Below are positions 1-14,356 of a stretch of DNA of 32,124 nt, piece by piece. A program made the position numbers and the translations under genes. Where the stretch lies: NCBI GenBank assembly GCA_017558775.1, contig JAFYTP010000031.1, positions 1 to 32,124 of the forward strand. The letters run 5' to 3'. The notes below the pieces were generated by a model. It saw only the letters and a list, made by a program, of their open reading frames with translations. It did no database searches and was not told where the DNA came from. The stretch's first letter is position 1. The number at the start of each line of letters is the position of its first letter. Source of the stretch: Bacteroidales bacterium (GTDB lineage Bacteria; Bacteroidota; Bacteroidia; Bacteroidales; UBA932).

Positions 1-2945
1 ACGGTACTTTCCGTCTTAACGTGCCCGCGGGCGCGAACATTGAAGTTTCCTGCATCGGTTACGCCTCCCAGGTGATTCCCGTCGGAAACCAGTCCGTTTT
101 CAATGTGGTCCTCCAGGAGGACACCGAGTTCATCGACGAGACGGTCGTGATCGGTTACGGTGTTCAGAAGAAGAGCGACGTCACCGGTGCCATCGCTTCC
201 GTCCGGGCCGATGACCTGCAGAACCGCTCCACTTCCGACGCCGCCATCGCCCTCCAGGGCAAGGCCGCCGGTGTCCAGGTCGTCCGTTCCTCCGGTGCTC
301 CGGGCAAGGGCGCTGACATCCGCGTCCGCGGTTACTCCTCCAACTCCGGCAACATCGGACCGCTCCTCATCGTGGACGGTCTGAAGGTGGACAACATCCA
401 GTATCTGGATCCGGAAATGATCGAGTCGATGGAGATCCTGAAGGATGGTGCCTCCGCTGCTATCTATGGTGTGACTGCCGGTAACGGTGTCGTGCTCATC
501 ACCACCAAGTCCGGTAAGAAGGGCGAAGGCCGTGTCTTCTACAATGGCCAGTTCACCCTCTCCAGTCTGTCCAATAAGCTGGACATTATGAACGCCGCCG
601 ACTACATCGATTTCGAGAAGGCTTGCGGTTACCTGAGCGACCAGGCCCTCAAGGATGCCTCCTACGACGGCACCGACGTGGACTGGAGCAAGGAAATCTT
701 CGTCCCCACCTGGAGCAGCCGCCACACGGTGGGCTTCTCCGGCGGTAACGACCGCGGCAACCTCTTCGTCTCCCTCAACAACGTGAAGGACGACGGTATC
801 GTCCGCGGAGACAAGGATGTCTACAAGCGTCTGACCTTCCAGGTCAACGCCGACTACAAGATCAAGGATTGGCTGACCATCGGTGTCAACAATTCCATCG
901 AGCGCTGGAGCACCAAGAGTGTTTCCGAGGCGAACGATAACGGCTCCTTCTTGCTGTCCGCCATCACTTCCTCCCCGCTGTTCCCGGTCTCCGGTGACCG
1001 TGCCCTGCTCGAGAAGTACTACGGGAATATGATCGACTACGAGAATAAGGGATACAACCTGATCACCGATCCCGACACCGGCCTCTACTGGCTCGCCCCC
1101 CGTATCGGTTCCACCCAGTCCGGTCACCCGTTCATCCAGCGTGATGCGACCGATTCCTCCAACAGCGGCTTCAGCATCCGTGGCGTCGCCTTCGCGAACT
1201 TTATGCCTTTCAAGGGCTTCACCTTCACTTCCCGCTTCGGCTACCGCATCTCCCAGAGCAACAGCCACAGCTACACCGCTCCTTACTACAGCAGCAACAC
1301 GGTGAAGGCAGACAACTACAACATCTCCGCTTCCGCCAACAACGGCTGGTACTATCAGTGGGAGAACTTCGCCAACTACAGCCACGCCTTCGGCCGCCAC
1401 GAGATTGGTGCGATGATCGGTATGTCTTATGACGAGAACAACTGGGATAACGTGAGCGCTTCCGCTTCCGGTACCGACATCCTCAAGGGCTACGCCGAAA
1501 ACTTCCGTTATCTGGACTTCCTCCTGACCGACGGTGTCTCCAAGAGTATGAACAACGCTCCCGGCCGCGCCGCGAACCTGGCTTACTTCGGCCGTCTGAC
1601 CTATGCGTTCGACGATCGTTACAACGTCCAGTTCATCTTCCGCGCCGACGCTTCCGACTCCTCCAAGCTTCCGTTCGACAAGAAGTGGGGTTACTTCCCG
1701 TCCGTGTCCGCCGGTTGGACCGTCAGCAACGAGCCTTTCTTCAAGAACAACGTGAACACCGATGTGTTCAATTTCCTGAAGCTCCGCGCCTCCTGGGGTG
1801 TCAACGGTAATATCAATGTGCTGACTAACTACCCGTACTCCACCTCCATTATGGCGAACGCCGTGTACTATCAGTACGATCCGGACAGCCCGACCCTGTC
1901 GATGGGTTCCATCCCTTCCGGTCTCGCCAATCCTGACCTGAAGTGGGAGACCTCCGTGCAGACGGACTTCGGTCTGGACGCCCGCCTGTTCAACAATCGT
2001 CTCACCGTCGGTCTCGATTTCTTCAATAAGGACACCCGCGACCTGCTGGTCGGCGTTCCTCCTGTGAAGGAAATCGGTCTGCCTGCCTTTGGTGACCTGG
2101 GTGTCGCCACCTCCGTGACGGTGAATGCCGGTTCCGTGAATAACAAGGGTCTCGAGCTTGAACTCGGCTGGCGCGACCAGATCGGCGACCTCGGCTATTC
2201 CATCAACGGTAACGTTTCCTGGCTGAAGAATATGGTGACCTATGTCGACCCGAACGTCGGCCAGATCACGGGCCGCGTCCCTCAGGGCTGCGAAATGGGT
2301 ACTTACTTCGAGGAAGGCCACAGTGTCTGGTACATCCTGGGTTACAAGGCCGTCGGCTTCGACGATGAAGGTAACGCACTCTATGAGACCGCTTCCGGTG
2401 TGCCGTCTGCTGCACCTTCCCAGTCCGACCGCGTCGACCTCGGCTCCGGTATTCCGAACCTCCTTTATGGTCTGACGGTCAGCCTCAACTACAAGAATTT
2501 CGACTTCACCGTCTTCGGCAACGGAATCGGTGGCAGCAAGATTTTCCCGACTTCCTGGCGTCCTGACCGTAAGGAGTGCAACACCTACTCCTACTATTGG
2601 GCCAACTCCTGGGACAATCCCGCCGTCGACAAGGCGAACGCCAAGTTCCCGGCCGCCGACAAGTGGTCCACGCCGTCCTTCTCCTCCTCGCTGACCCTGT
2701 TTGACGGTTCCTACTTCAAGATCAAGCAGATCCAGCTCGGTTACACCCTGCCGAAGAAGCTTACCCAGAAGGCCAAGATCAACAACCTCCGCGCTTTCAT
2801 CTCCTTCGACAACTACTTCACCTTCTCCAAGTACATCGGCCTCGATCCTGAAACCGCTACCAACGGTGGCTCCGCCGCCGGTATCGATATGGGTAACTAC
2901 CCGACCGCGAAGTCTATGGTTCTCGGTGTCAACCTTGAGTTCTAA
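1..2945 (+). CDS. SusC-like TonB-dependent outer-membrane transporter, 5' truncated by window edge
   Basis: This is the outer-membrane channel that works with a SusD lipoprotein to import oligosaccharides, powered by TonB. The reading frame is open from base 3, and the first visible residues (GTFRLNVPAGAN) align with residues 65 onward of the complete paralogue at 4882. About 64 residues are therefore missing: the signal peptide and most of the carboxypeptidase-regulatory-like domain. The Met at position 21 is internal, not a start. Visible parts are the TonB-box-like DETVVIGYG, a plug domain with IRVRGYSSNSGN and LLIVDGLKVDN, and a long beta-barrel ending in a terminal Phe (VNLEF), as outer-membrane barrels do. 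susD follows 20 bases later, so the two are co-transcribed. The SusC call is firm; the arabinoxylan-type substrate is inferred from the neighbouring enzymes. Confidence 0.95.
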   Translation, partial: GTFRLNVPAGANIEVSCIGYASQVIPVGNQSVFNVVLQEDTEFIDETVVIGYGVQKKSDVTGAIASVRADDLQNRSTSDAAIALQGKAAGVQVVRSSGAPGKGADIRVRGYSSNSGNIGPLLIVDGLKVDNIQYLDPEMIESMEILKDGASAAIYGVTAGNGVVLITTKSGKKGEGRVFYNGQFTLSSLSNKLDIMNAADYIDFEKACGYLSDQALKDASYDGTDVDWSKEIFVPTWSSRHTVGFSGGNDRGNLFVSLNNVKDDGIVRGDKDVYKRLTFQVNADYKIKDWLTIGVNNSIERWSTKSVSEANDNGSFLLSAITSSPLFPVSGDRALLEKYYGNMIDYENKGYNLITDPDTGLYWLAPRIGSTQSGHPFIQRDATDSSNSGFSIRGVAFANFMPFKGFTFTSRFGYRISQSNSHSYTAPYYSSNTVKADNYNISASANNGWYYQWENFANYSHAFGRHEIGAMIGMSYDENNWDNVSASASGTDILKGYAENFRYLDFLLTDGVSKSMNNAPGRAANLAYFGRLTYAFDDRYNVQFIFRADASDSSKLPFDKKWGYFPSVSAGWTVSNEPFFKNNVNTDVFNFLKLRASWGVNGNINVLTNYPYSTSIMANAVYYQYDPDSPTLSMGSIPSGLANPDLKWETSVQTDFGLDARLFNNRLTVGLDFFNKDTRDLLVGVPPVKEIGLPAFGDLGVATSVTVNAGSVNNKGLELELGWRDQIGDLGYSINGNVSWLKNMVTYVDPNVGQITGRVPQGCEMGTYFEEGHSVWYILGYKAVGFDDEGNALYETASGVPSAAPSQSDRVDLGSGIPNLLYGLTVSLNYKNFDFTVFGNGIGGSKIFPTSWRPDRKECNTYSYYWANSWDNPAVDKANAKFPAADKWSTPSFSSSLTLFDGSYFKIKQIQLGYTLPKKLTQKAKINNLRAFISFDNYFTFSKYIGLDPETATNGGSAAGIDMGNYPTAKSMVLGVNLEF

Positions 2946-2965
2946 TCCCTTGAATGACAACGAAA

Positions 2966-4666
2966 ATGAAAAAGATATTTATTGCTCTGATTGCTGTCGC
3001 CTCCCTGCTTTTCACGGGATGCGAGAAAAGGCTTGACATCCCGCGCAAGGGCGTTATCGACCTGACGACCTTCTATCAGACCGATGCCGATGCCGAGTCC
3101 GCGCTCGTGGCCGCCTACTACACCGCCGGCCGCTTCTTCTCCAACACGATGTGGACCACCGCCGGCTGGAACGACTGCCCGTTCCTGTCGATGTGGGAGT
3201 ATGCTTCCGACGAGATCTACGTCGCCGGTTCCGATAAGACCGACGGTCAGTCCGGTAACGAGATCCAGGCTTTCCGTATGGACTACAACAACAGCCTCAT
3301 CGCGGGCACGTACGAGTGCTACTATATGATCATCAAAGCCTGCAACGACGTGATCGACAACTTCGCCGAAGCGGCCGACACCCAGGTCAAGAAGCGCTGC
3401 GTGGCCGAGGCCCGCGTGCTCCGCGCCCAGGCCCAGCTCCTCCTCGCCCTCGCCTGGGGTACCGCCCCGATCGTCGAGAACAACCTCGCCGGTGACGCCA
3501 AGCCCGCGAACGCCGAGTCCCAGGAGGCCGTCCTCCAGTGGGTTGCCGACGAGTGCGACAAGGCCATTCCCGACCTGACCTCCAAGACCTCCGTCAATGA
3601 CAAGAAGGGCGCCGTGAAGATCACGAAGGAGTTCGCTTATGCCCTCAAGGGCAAGGCCCTCATCAGCAAGCACGACTATGCCGGTGCGAAGACCGCCCTC
3701 AAGCAGGTCATCGACTCCAAGCTCTATGCGCTGGTCCCGGGCGAGCAGATGGCTTCCCTGAACCACAACAGCGGCCGCGCCACTTCCGAGGCCGTGTTCG
3801 AGCTCAACTTCCAGTTCTTCGACGGTATGAATGCCTATGGCCGTACCCAGCCGAACTTCCGCTGGCTCTGGTCCTGGCGTTCCGACCATATGAACTGCCC
3901 GACCGGCGACGGCTCCGAGCTGGTCGTCGGCGGCTGGGGCTGGGTCAATCCTTCCCAGAAGTTCGTGGACAAGATTATCGCGTATGACGGCCTGGATTCC
4001 TATCGCCGCAAGGCTTGGATCAAGACCTACGACGAGGTCCTTTACGAGATGCCGTACAGCTCCGACAAGGAAGGTATGACGCTCGAAGAGAAGATGAAGG
4101 ACAAGAACCGTGGTGTGATGGATTCCGGTCTTTACGGCCACGTGGGTTACTTTATGTGGAAGCGTCTCTTCCGCTCTGAGGACCGTGTGATGGCCGACGG
4201 TAACGTTGCCAACTGGAACCTGACCCTGATGCGTTACGCCGAGGTGCTCCTCCTCTATGCCGAGGCTTGCGCCAAGACCAACGATGACGGCTCCGGTCTC
4301 AAGGCCCTGCAGGAAGTCAACGAGCGCGCGGGCGGCAAGACCAAGGTCACCGCTCTCACGATGGATGCGGTCAAGACCGAGAAGTTCCTCGAGGGCTGGC
4401 TGGACGGCACCCGCTTCCAGGACCTCATCCGCTGGGGTGACGCCGCCACGGAACTTGCCAACAACGGCAAGTACTATCCGACCTTCTACGACGCTATGTC
4501 CAAGAAGGGTGAATCCGAACACCGCGGCTACATCGACGAGAGCGATGCCGACTGGTGCGCCAAGCTCTACAGCGTTGGATTCAAGAGCGGCAAGAACGAA
4601 CTCTTCCCGTTCCCGTTCAACGAGATGCAGCTGAATCCGAACCTTTCCCAGAACCCTGGGTATTAA
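2966..4666 (+). CDS. SusD/RagB-family nutrient-binding outer-membrane lipoprotein
   Basis: This is the surface lid protein that binds glycan over the SusC channel encoded just upstream. From the chosen start the protein is 566 residues. It begins with MKK and a hydrophobic stretch ending in LFTGC, so Cys19 is the lipidation site. The usual SusD hallmarks are present: RYAEVLLLYAEA near residue 423, the LIRWGD segment, and the C-terminal FPFPFNEMQLNPN...QNPGY ending. An in-frame ATG at 2954 would add four residues (MTTK). I prefer 2966 because the second susD (8007) starts in a closely similar context and the MKK start gives the cleaner lipoprotein signal. A strong terminator follows. The family is certain; ligand specificity is not readable. 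Confidence 0.95.
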   Translation: MKKIFIALIAVASLLFTGCEKRLDIPRKGVIDLTTFYQTDADAESALVAAYYTAGRFFSNTMWTTAGWNDCPFLSMWEYASDEIYVAGSDKTDGQSGNEIQAFRMDYNNSLIAGTYECYYMIIKACNDVIDNFAEAADTQVKKRCVAEARVLRAQAQLLLALAWGTAPIVENNLAGDAKPANAESQEAVLQWVADECDKAIPDLTSKTSVNDKKGAVKITKEFAYALKGKALISKHDYAGAKTALKQVIDSKLYALVPGEQMASLNHNSGRATSEAVFELNFQFFDGMNAYGRTQPNFRWLWSWRSDHMNCPTGDGSELVVGGWGWVNPSQKFVDKIIAYDGLDSYRRKAWIKTYDEVLYEMPYSSDKEGMTLEEKMKDKNRGVMDSGLYGHVGYFMWKRLFRSEDRVMADGNVANWNLTLMRYAEVLLLYAEACAKTNDDGSGLKALQEVNERAGGKTKVTALTMDAVKTEKFLEGWLDGTRFQDLIRWGDAATELANNGKYYPTFYDAMSKKGESEHRGYIDESDADWCAKLYSVGFKSGKNELFPFPFNEMQLNPNLSQNPGY

Positions 4667-4689
4667 TAGTTGGTTGGTTCATTCTTTCG

Positions 4690-4728
4690 ATCCGGCCGGG
4701 CTTGCATGCCCGGCCGGATTCTTTTATT
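4690..4728 (+). terminator. Rho-independent terminator after the first susCD pair
   Basis: A perfect 12-bp GC-rich stem (4690-4701 with 4708-4719) encloses the 6-base loop TTGCAT and is followed by the T-rich tail TCTTTTATTT. It separates the first susCD pair from the second. Confidence 0.9.
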
Positions 4729-4807
4729 TGACGCGTTGTAGTGAGGTTTTGATTGAATTTTCGCCTATTTCGACCTTAAAATGAAAGTGTGCGAAACCGA
4801 ATCCGCT

Positions 4808-4815
4808 TATATTTG
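4808..4815 (+). promoter_or_regulatory. Promoter -7 element for the second susC operon
   Basis: TATATTTG matches the Bacteroidetes sigma-ABfr -7 consensus TAnnTTTG exactly. It lies 66 bases before the susC ATG at 4882, implying a start site near 4822 and a leader of about 60 bases. No good -33 TTTG is visible at the expected spacing, which would fit a promoter that needs an activator, as is usual for PULs. The rest of the 4667-4881 gap holds the terminator and an AT-rich region with repeated TTTCG motifs; no gene was seen there. Confidence 0.6.
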
Positions 4816-4881
4816 CAACCAGTGAACCGCATGAACCTACACTATTCATAACTAATTTCACCAACCAAAACTAACGCTTTT

Positions 4882-7800
4882 ATGACAAGGCAATTTTTTG
4901 CAAGAATGGCAGCCGCTGTGATGATTCTCGCAGCGGGCCTCCTGGGAACGGTTGCGACCGCCCAGAACCGCGCCATCAGCGGAACGATTGTCGATGCAAG
5001 TGGCGCTCCGGTCGTCGGAGCCGCCGTTGTCGTCGTCGGCAATTCCTCCATTGGTGCTGTGTCCGATGCGAACGGTAATTTCCGTCTCAGCGTCCCCGCA
5101 GGTGCCAACATCAACATCTCCTGCATCGGCTATGCCGACCAGACCTTCTCCACGGTCAACCAGTCCGTGTTCAACGTCACCCTCGAGGAAGACGCTGAAT
5201 TCCTGGATGAGACTGTCGTGATCGGTTATGGTGTCCAGCGCAAGAGCGACCTCACCGGCGCCGTGGCGTCGGTCCGTGCCGAAGACCTGGAGAACCGTTC
5301 CACGACCGACGCCGCCGCCGCCCTTCAGGGTAAGACCTCCGGCGTCCAGATCATCAACACCTCCGGCGCTCCGGGTTCCGGTGCCGACATCCGCGTCCGT
5401 GGTTATTCCTCGAACTCCGGTAACATCGGACCGCTCCTCATCGTCGATGGTCTGAAGGTGGACAACATCCAGTATCTGGATCCTACGATGATCGAGTCCA
5501 TGGAGATCCTGAAGGACGCCGCCTCCGCCGCCATCTACGGCGCGCAGGCCGGTAACGGTGTCGTGCTCATCACCACCAAGACCGGTAAGGAAGGCACCGC
5601 CCACATCACCTACAACGGCCGCTTCACCCTGCAGTCCCTGGGCAAGAAGGCTGACATCTTCCGCGCGAAGGAATATGTCGAATATCAGTCGTATATCGGC
5701 AACCTTGCCGCAGACACGCCCACCAATATCGACACCGACTGGTATGACGCCGTCTTCCAGCCCAGCTGGTCCAAGCAGAACGGCATCACCTTCCAGGGCG
5801 GTAACAACCGCGGTCACTTCTTCACCTCCCTCAACTATTTTGACAACGACGGTATCGTCGTCGGCAAGAAGGATGTCTATCATCGTCTCACCGCCCAGGT
5901 CAACGCCGACTACAGCCTCTTCAAGTGGTTCAACATCTCGACGAACAACTCCATCGAGAAGTGGGACCGCAAGTCCGTCTCCAACGGTTACGGCTCCGTG
6001 CTGAACTCCGTGGTCTCCCTCGACCCGCTCACCCCGCCGTACATCAGCGACATCAAGGACACTCCTGGCGGTATGCAGGAGCACTACGCCTCCGGCGATC
6101 CCATCCCGACGGATCCGAACCACAATGGCGACTTCTACGGTACCTCCAAGTATCTGGAGGAAGCCACCGGTAACCCGCTCTTCCAGCGTGACAAGACCGA
6201 CGCCACCAGCGGAGGTTTCAATATCCGCGGTTCCCTGGCGGCCAACTTCATGCCGTTCAAGGGCTTTACCTTCACCTCCCGTTTAGGCTACCGGATCACC
6301 CAGAGCACCAGCCACAGCTATACCAAGCCTTACTGGCTGACCTCCATGGCCAATTCCAAGAACCACGAAATCTCCGCCGGTGTGAACACGGGTTACTACT
6401 ATCAGTGGGAAAACTTCGCGAACTTCAACCGCACCTTCGGCAAGCACACGGTCGGCGCCATGGCCGGTATGTCCTTCAGCGAGAGACGCAGCGACAATGC
6501 CAGCCTCTCTGCGAGCGGTCCCAATGCCCTCAAGGGTTACGCGGATAACTTCCTCTACATGAATTATGTGAACCCCATCGAGTCCACGACCAGAAGCTAT
6601 AGCAATGCTCCGAGTATCGATGAGGTTGTGCTCTCCTACTTCGGCCGTCTGATGTACAGCTTCGACAACCGCTACAGCATCCAGGGTAACTTCCGTGCCG
6701 ATGCTTACGACTCCTCCAAGCTGTCCAAGCAGGCCCGCTGGGGCTTCTTCCCCTCCGTCTCCGCCGGTTGGACCATCTCCAACGAGCCGTTCTTCCGCAA
6801 CAATGTGAGCCGTGACGTCGTTTCCTTCCTCAAGCTCCGCGGCTCCTGGGGTATCAACGGTAACGTGAACGTCCTGAACGGTTACCGCTACTCCACCTCC
6901 ATCTCCCTGAACGGCCAGTACTACCAGGCCACTCCTTCCACCGGTGGCGCTGAAGCCGCTTACGGTTCCATGCCTTCCGGCCTGGCGAATCCGAACCTGA
7001 AATGGGAAACCTCCGAGCAGCTCGACTTCGGTCTGGACGCCCGCTTCCTGCGCGACCGCCTCACCCTCGGCGTCGACTGGTACAGGAAATACACGAACGA
7101 CCTCCTTCTCCAGGTCGACAACCTGCCGGAAATCGGCGTGTCCAGCTCCTGGGTGAACGCAGGTAAGGTGCTCAACACCGGTCTCGAGTTCGAGGTGAGC
7201 TGGAAGGATCGCATCGGTGACTTCTCCTATGGCGTCAACGCGAACCTCTCCACGCTGAAGAACAAGGTCCTCGAGGTCCACTCCCTGTTGGATCGTCTGA
7301 ACACCGACGTCGTGAGCGGTCTGAACGAACTCCTCGTGTCTTCCTTCGAGGCCGATTATCCGATCTGGTACTTCCGCGGCTTCAAGTATGCCGGCGTGGA
7401 CCAGGAGACCGGTGCTGCTAAATACTATGACAAGAACGGCGAGATCACTTACACCCCTGGCGACAACGACAAGCAGTATCTGGGCGAAGGTATTCCGAAC
7501 CTCACGTACGGTATCACCCTCGACATGGCTTGGAAGGGCTTCGACATGGTGATCTTCGGTACCGGCGCCTCCGGCAACGAGATCTACAACCTGATGGTTT
7601 CCGCCGACCGTCCCAAGACCAACGGCCTCTATACCTACTGGCGTGATTCCTGGAAGAACCCTGGCGACAACGCCAAGTATCCGGACTCCAAGCAGGTGGC
7701 CACCAAGTGGGACTTCTTCAGCTCCAGCGCCTGTGTCTTCGACGGCTCCTTCTTCAAGATCAAGCAGATCCAGCTGGGATACACGCTTCCGCGCACGATC

Positions 7801-7986
7801 ACCCAGAAGGTGTTCATCAACGATCTCCGCTTCTTCGTCTCCCTGGACGACTACTTCACCTTCACGAAGTACCCGGGCGCCGATCCTGAAACGGCTTCCC
7901 TCAACGCCTCCACTTCCCGTGGTGTCGACTCCGGTTCCTATCCTACCACCAAGAAAGTGGTGTTCGGCGTGAACCTGACCTTCTAA
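4882..7986 (+). CDS. SusC-like TonB-dependent outer-membrane transporter (complete, 1034 aa)
   Basis: This is a second oligosaccharide importer of the outer membrane. A signal peptide ends near residue 28 (TVATAQ). It is followed by a carboxypeptidase-regulatory-like domain (about 30-105), a TonB-box-like DETVVIGYG (109-117), the plug domain, and a beta-barrel ending in VNLTF. The plug is almost identical to that of the upstream paralogue, including a long shared DNA stretch around LLIVDGLKVDNIQYLDP. The barrel and its loops differ much more, for example ISDIKDTPGGMQ and the segment after KTNGLYTYW. The ATG at 4882 is preceded by an AT-rich leader with a -7 element and gives a normal signal sequence. 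It probably pairs with the SusD at 8007. Confidence 0.97.
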   Translation: MTRQFFARMAAAVMILAAGLLGTVATAQNRAISGTIVDASGAPVVGAAVVVVGNSSIGAVSDANGNFRLSVPAGANINISCIGYADQTFSTVNQSVFNVTLEEDAEFLDETVVIGYGVQRKSDLTGAVASVRAEDLENRSTTDAAAALQGKTSGVQIINTSGAPGSGADIRVRGYSSNSGNIGPLLIVDGLKVDNIQYLDPTMIESMEILKDAASAAIYGAQAGNGVVLITTKTGKEGTAHITYNGRFTLQSLGKKADIFRAKEYVEYQSYIGNLAADTPTNIDTDWYDAVFQPSWSKQNGITFQGGNNRGHFFTSLNYFDNDGIVVGKKDVYHRLTAQVNADYSLFKWFNISTNNSIEKWDRKSVSNGYGSVLNSVVSLDPLTPPYISDIKDTPGGMQEHYASGDPIPTDPNHNGDFYGTSKYLEEATGNPLFQRDKTDATSGGFNIRGSLAANFMPFKGFTFTSRLGYRITQSTSHSYTKPYWLTSMANSKNHEISAGVNTGYYYQWENFANFNRTFGKHTVGAMAGMSFSERRSDNASLSASGPNALKGYADNFLYMNYVNPIESTTRSYSNAPSIDEVVLSYFGRLMYSFDNRYSIQGNFRADAYDSSKLSKQARWGFFPSVSAGWTISNEPFFRNNVSRDVVSFLKLRGSWGINGNVNVLNGYRYSTSISLNGQYYQATPSTGGAEAAYGSMPSGLANPNLKWETSEQLDFGLDARFLRDRLTLGVDWYRKYTNDLLLQVDNLPEIGVSSSWVNAGKVLNTGLEFEVSWKDRIGDFSYGVNANLSTLKNKVLEVHSLLDRLNTDVVSGLNELLVSSFEADYPIWYFRGFKYAGVDQETGAAKYYDKNGEITYTPGDNDKQYLGEGIPNLTYGITLDMAWKGFDMVIFGTGASGNEIYNLMVSADRPKTNGLYTYWRDSWKNPGDNAKYPDSKQVATKWDFFSSSACVFDGSFFKIKQIQLGYTLPRTITQKVFINDLRFFVSLDDYFTFTKYPGADPETASLNASTSRGVDSGSYPTTKKVVFGVNLTF

Positions 7987-8006
7987 CTCTTAATTGAATA
8001 CGGAAT

Positions 8007-11805
<3,799 letters not shown>

Positions 11806-11830
11806 AATTTAAAAATTCATAATTTCTCCG

Positions 11831-12982
<1,152 letters not shown>

Positions 12983-12988
12983 GCATTT

Positions 12989-14347
12989 ATGAAACGAACC
13001 CTTATCGTTTTCGCCGCACTTCTCCTCGGCGCCGGCCTCTCCGCACAGAATCCGATCATCAAAGGCGTATATTCCGCCGACCCTACCGCCCGCGTCTTCG
13101 AGGGTAAGGTCTGGTTGTTCCCTTCGCACGATATCATCAGCCCGGTGGAACCCGAACGCAAATGGTTCTGCATGGAAGACTACCATGTGTTCTCCTCCGA
13201 GGATCTCGTCAACTGGACGGACCACGGTGTGATCCTGGACCAGAAGGATGTGCCCTGGGGCAATCCGGAAGGCTATTCGATGTGGGCGCCGGACTGCGTC
13301 GAGAAAGACGGCAAATATTATTTCTATTTCCCGAATGCGAGCAAGGTCGGCCGCGGTTTCGCGGTGGGCGTGGCCATTGCGGACCGTCCCGAGGGACCGT
13401 ACATTCCCCAGCCGGAGCCCATCGAGGGCATCAACGGCATCGACCCTTGCGTGCTTCAGGCCTCTGACGGCAATGCTTACATTTTCTGGGGCAACGGCCG
13501 CTGCGCCAAGCTCGATCCCAGCATGACCAAGCTTGCCGATGACAACCCCAAGACGACCATGAAGTGGGGCAACCGCGAGATGGAGATGGTGGGTGTCAAC
13601 TGCCTCCAGGGCCTGCCCAGCCGTCAGGCTGAGGGCCCCTTCGCCTTTGAGTACAACGGCAACTTCTACCTGACCTATCCCTACGTGCAGGAGAACACCG
13701 AGGTTCTCGGCTATGCGATGAGCAAGAACCCGATGGGCCCCTATGAGTACAAGGGCATCATTATGGCGCGTTCCCAGAACGAGTGCTGGACGAACCACCA
13801 TTCCTTCGTGAATTACAAGGGCCAATGGTACCTGTTCTATCATCACAACGACTATTCCCCGAACTTCGACAAGAACCGTTCGGTCCGCGTCGACAAGGTC
13901 CGCTTCAACCCGGACGGCACCATCGAGCAGGTCATCCCGACCCTCCGCGGCGTGGGTGAGACCAAGGCCTCGGACCACATCCAGATGGACCGCTACAGCG
14001 CCATCTACCACTATGGCGTCTATGTCGATCTGCTGGACGCTGAGAATCCTTTCGAGGGTTTCTACATCCATTTCGCCCGCGGCAACTCCTGGGTCCGCTA
14101 TGACGAGATCACCTTCCCCGAGACCGCTCCGACCTCGATCGTGTTCCGCATCCGCAGCGGCGCTGCGTCCAAGGTTTCCCTGCAGACGCGCGACGAGAAG
14201 ATTGTCGGCACCTTCGATCTCCCGGCCTCCAAGGACTGGAAGGAAGTGAAGCTTCCGTTCGAGACGGCCCTCACGGGCGTCCAGAACATCAAGCTCATCG
14301 TGGATGAGGCCAAGGATCTGGACGTTGACTGGATTTCCTTCGAATAA
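12989..14347 (+). CDS. Secreted GH43 glycosidase with C-terminal CBM6-like module
   Basis: This is a five-bladed-propeller glycosidase, probably an alpha-L-arabinofuranosidase or beta-xylosidase acting on arabinoxylan oligosaccharides. It has 452 residues, with a signal peptide ending GLSAQ (20). The three GH43 catalytic acids appear in order: Asp31 (SADPTA, base), Asp152 (GIDPCV, pKa modulator) and Glu215 (QAEGPF, acid). The catalytic domain runs to about 320. Residues 325-452 look like a CBM6-type sandwich (WVRYDEITF, ending DVDWISFE). It lies within the enzyme operon, 6 bases after one gene and 9 before the next. The family is certain; the GH43 subfamily and exact substrate cannot be settled by eye. 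Confidence 0.93.
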   Translation: MKRTLIVFAALLLGAGLSAQNPIIKGVYSADPTARVFEGKVWLFPSHDIISPVEPERKWFCMEDYHVFSSEDLVNWTDHGVILDQKDVPWGNPEGYSMWAPDCVEKDGKYYFYFPNASKVGRGFAVGVAIADRPEGPYIPQPEPIEGINGIDPCVLQASDGNAYIFWGNGRCAKLDPSMTKLADDNPKTTMKWGNREMEMVGVNCLQGLPSRQAEGPFAFEYNGNFYLTYPYVQENTEVLGYAMSKNPMGPYEYKGIIMARSQNECWTNHHSFVNYKGQWYLFYHHNDYSPNFDKNRSVRVDKVRFNPDGTIEQVIPTLRGVGETKASDHIQMDRYSAIYHYGVYVDLLDAENPFEGFYIHFARGNSWVRYDEITFPETAPTSIVFRIRSGAASKVSLQTRDEKIVGTFDLPASKDWKEVKLPFETALTGVQNIKLIVDEAKDLDVDWISFE

Positions 14348-14356
14348 ACGGTTTTT

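Noticed and set aside
21-2945. Treating the ATG at 21 as the start of the first susC
   Set aside because: The frame is open to the window edge and aligns upstream of this codon with the complete paralogue, so the gene is truncated, not short.
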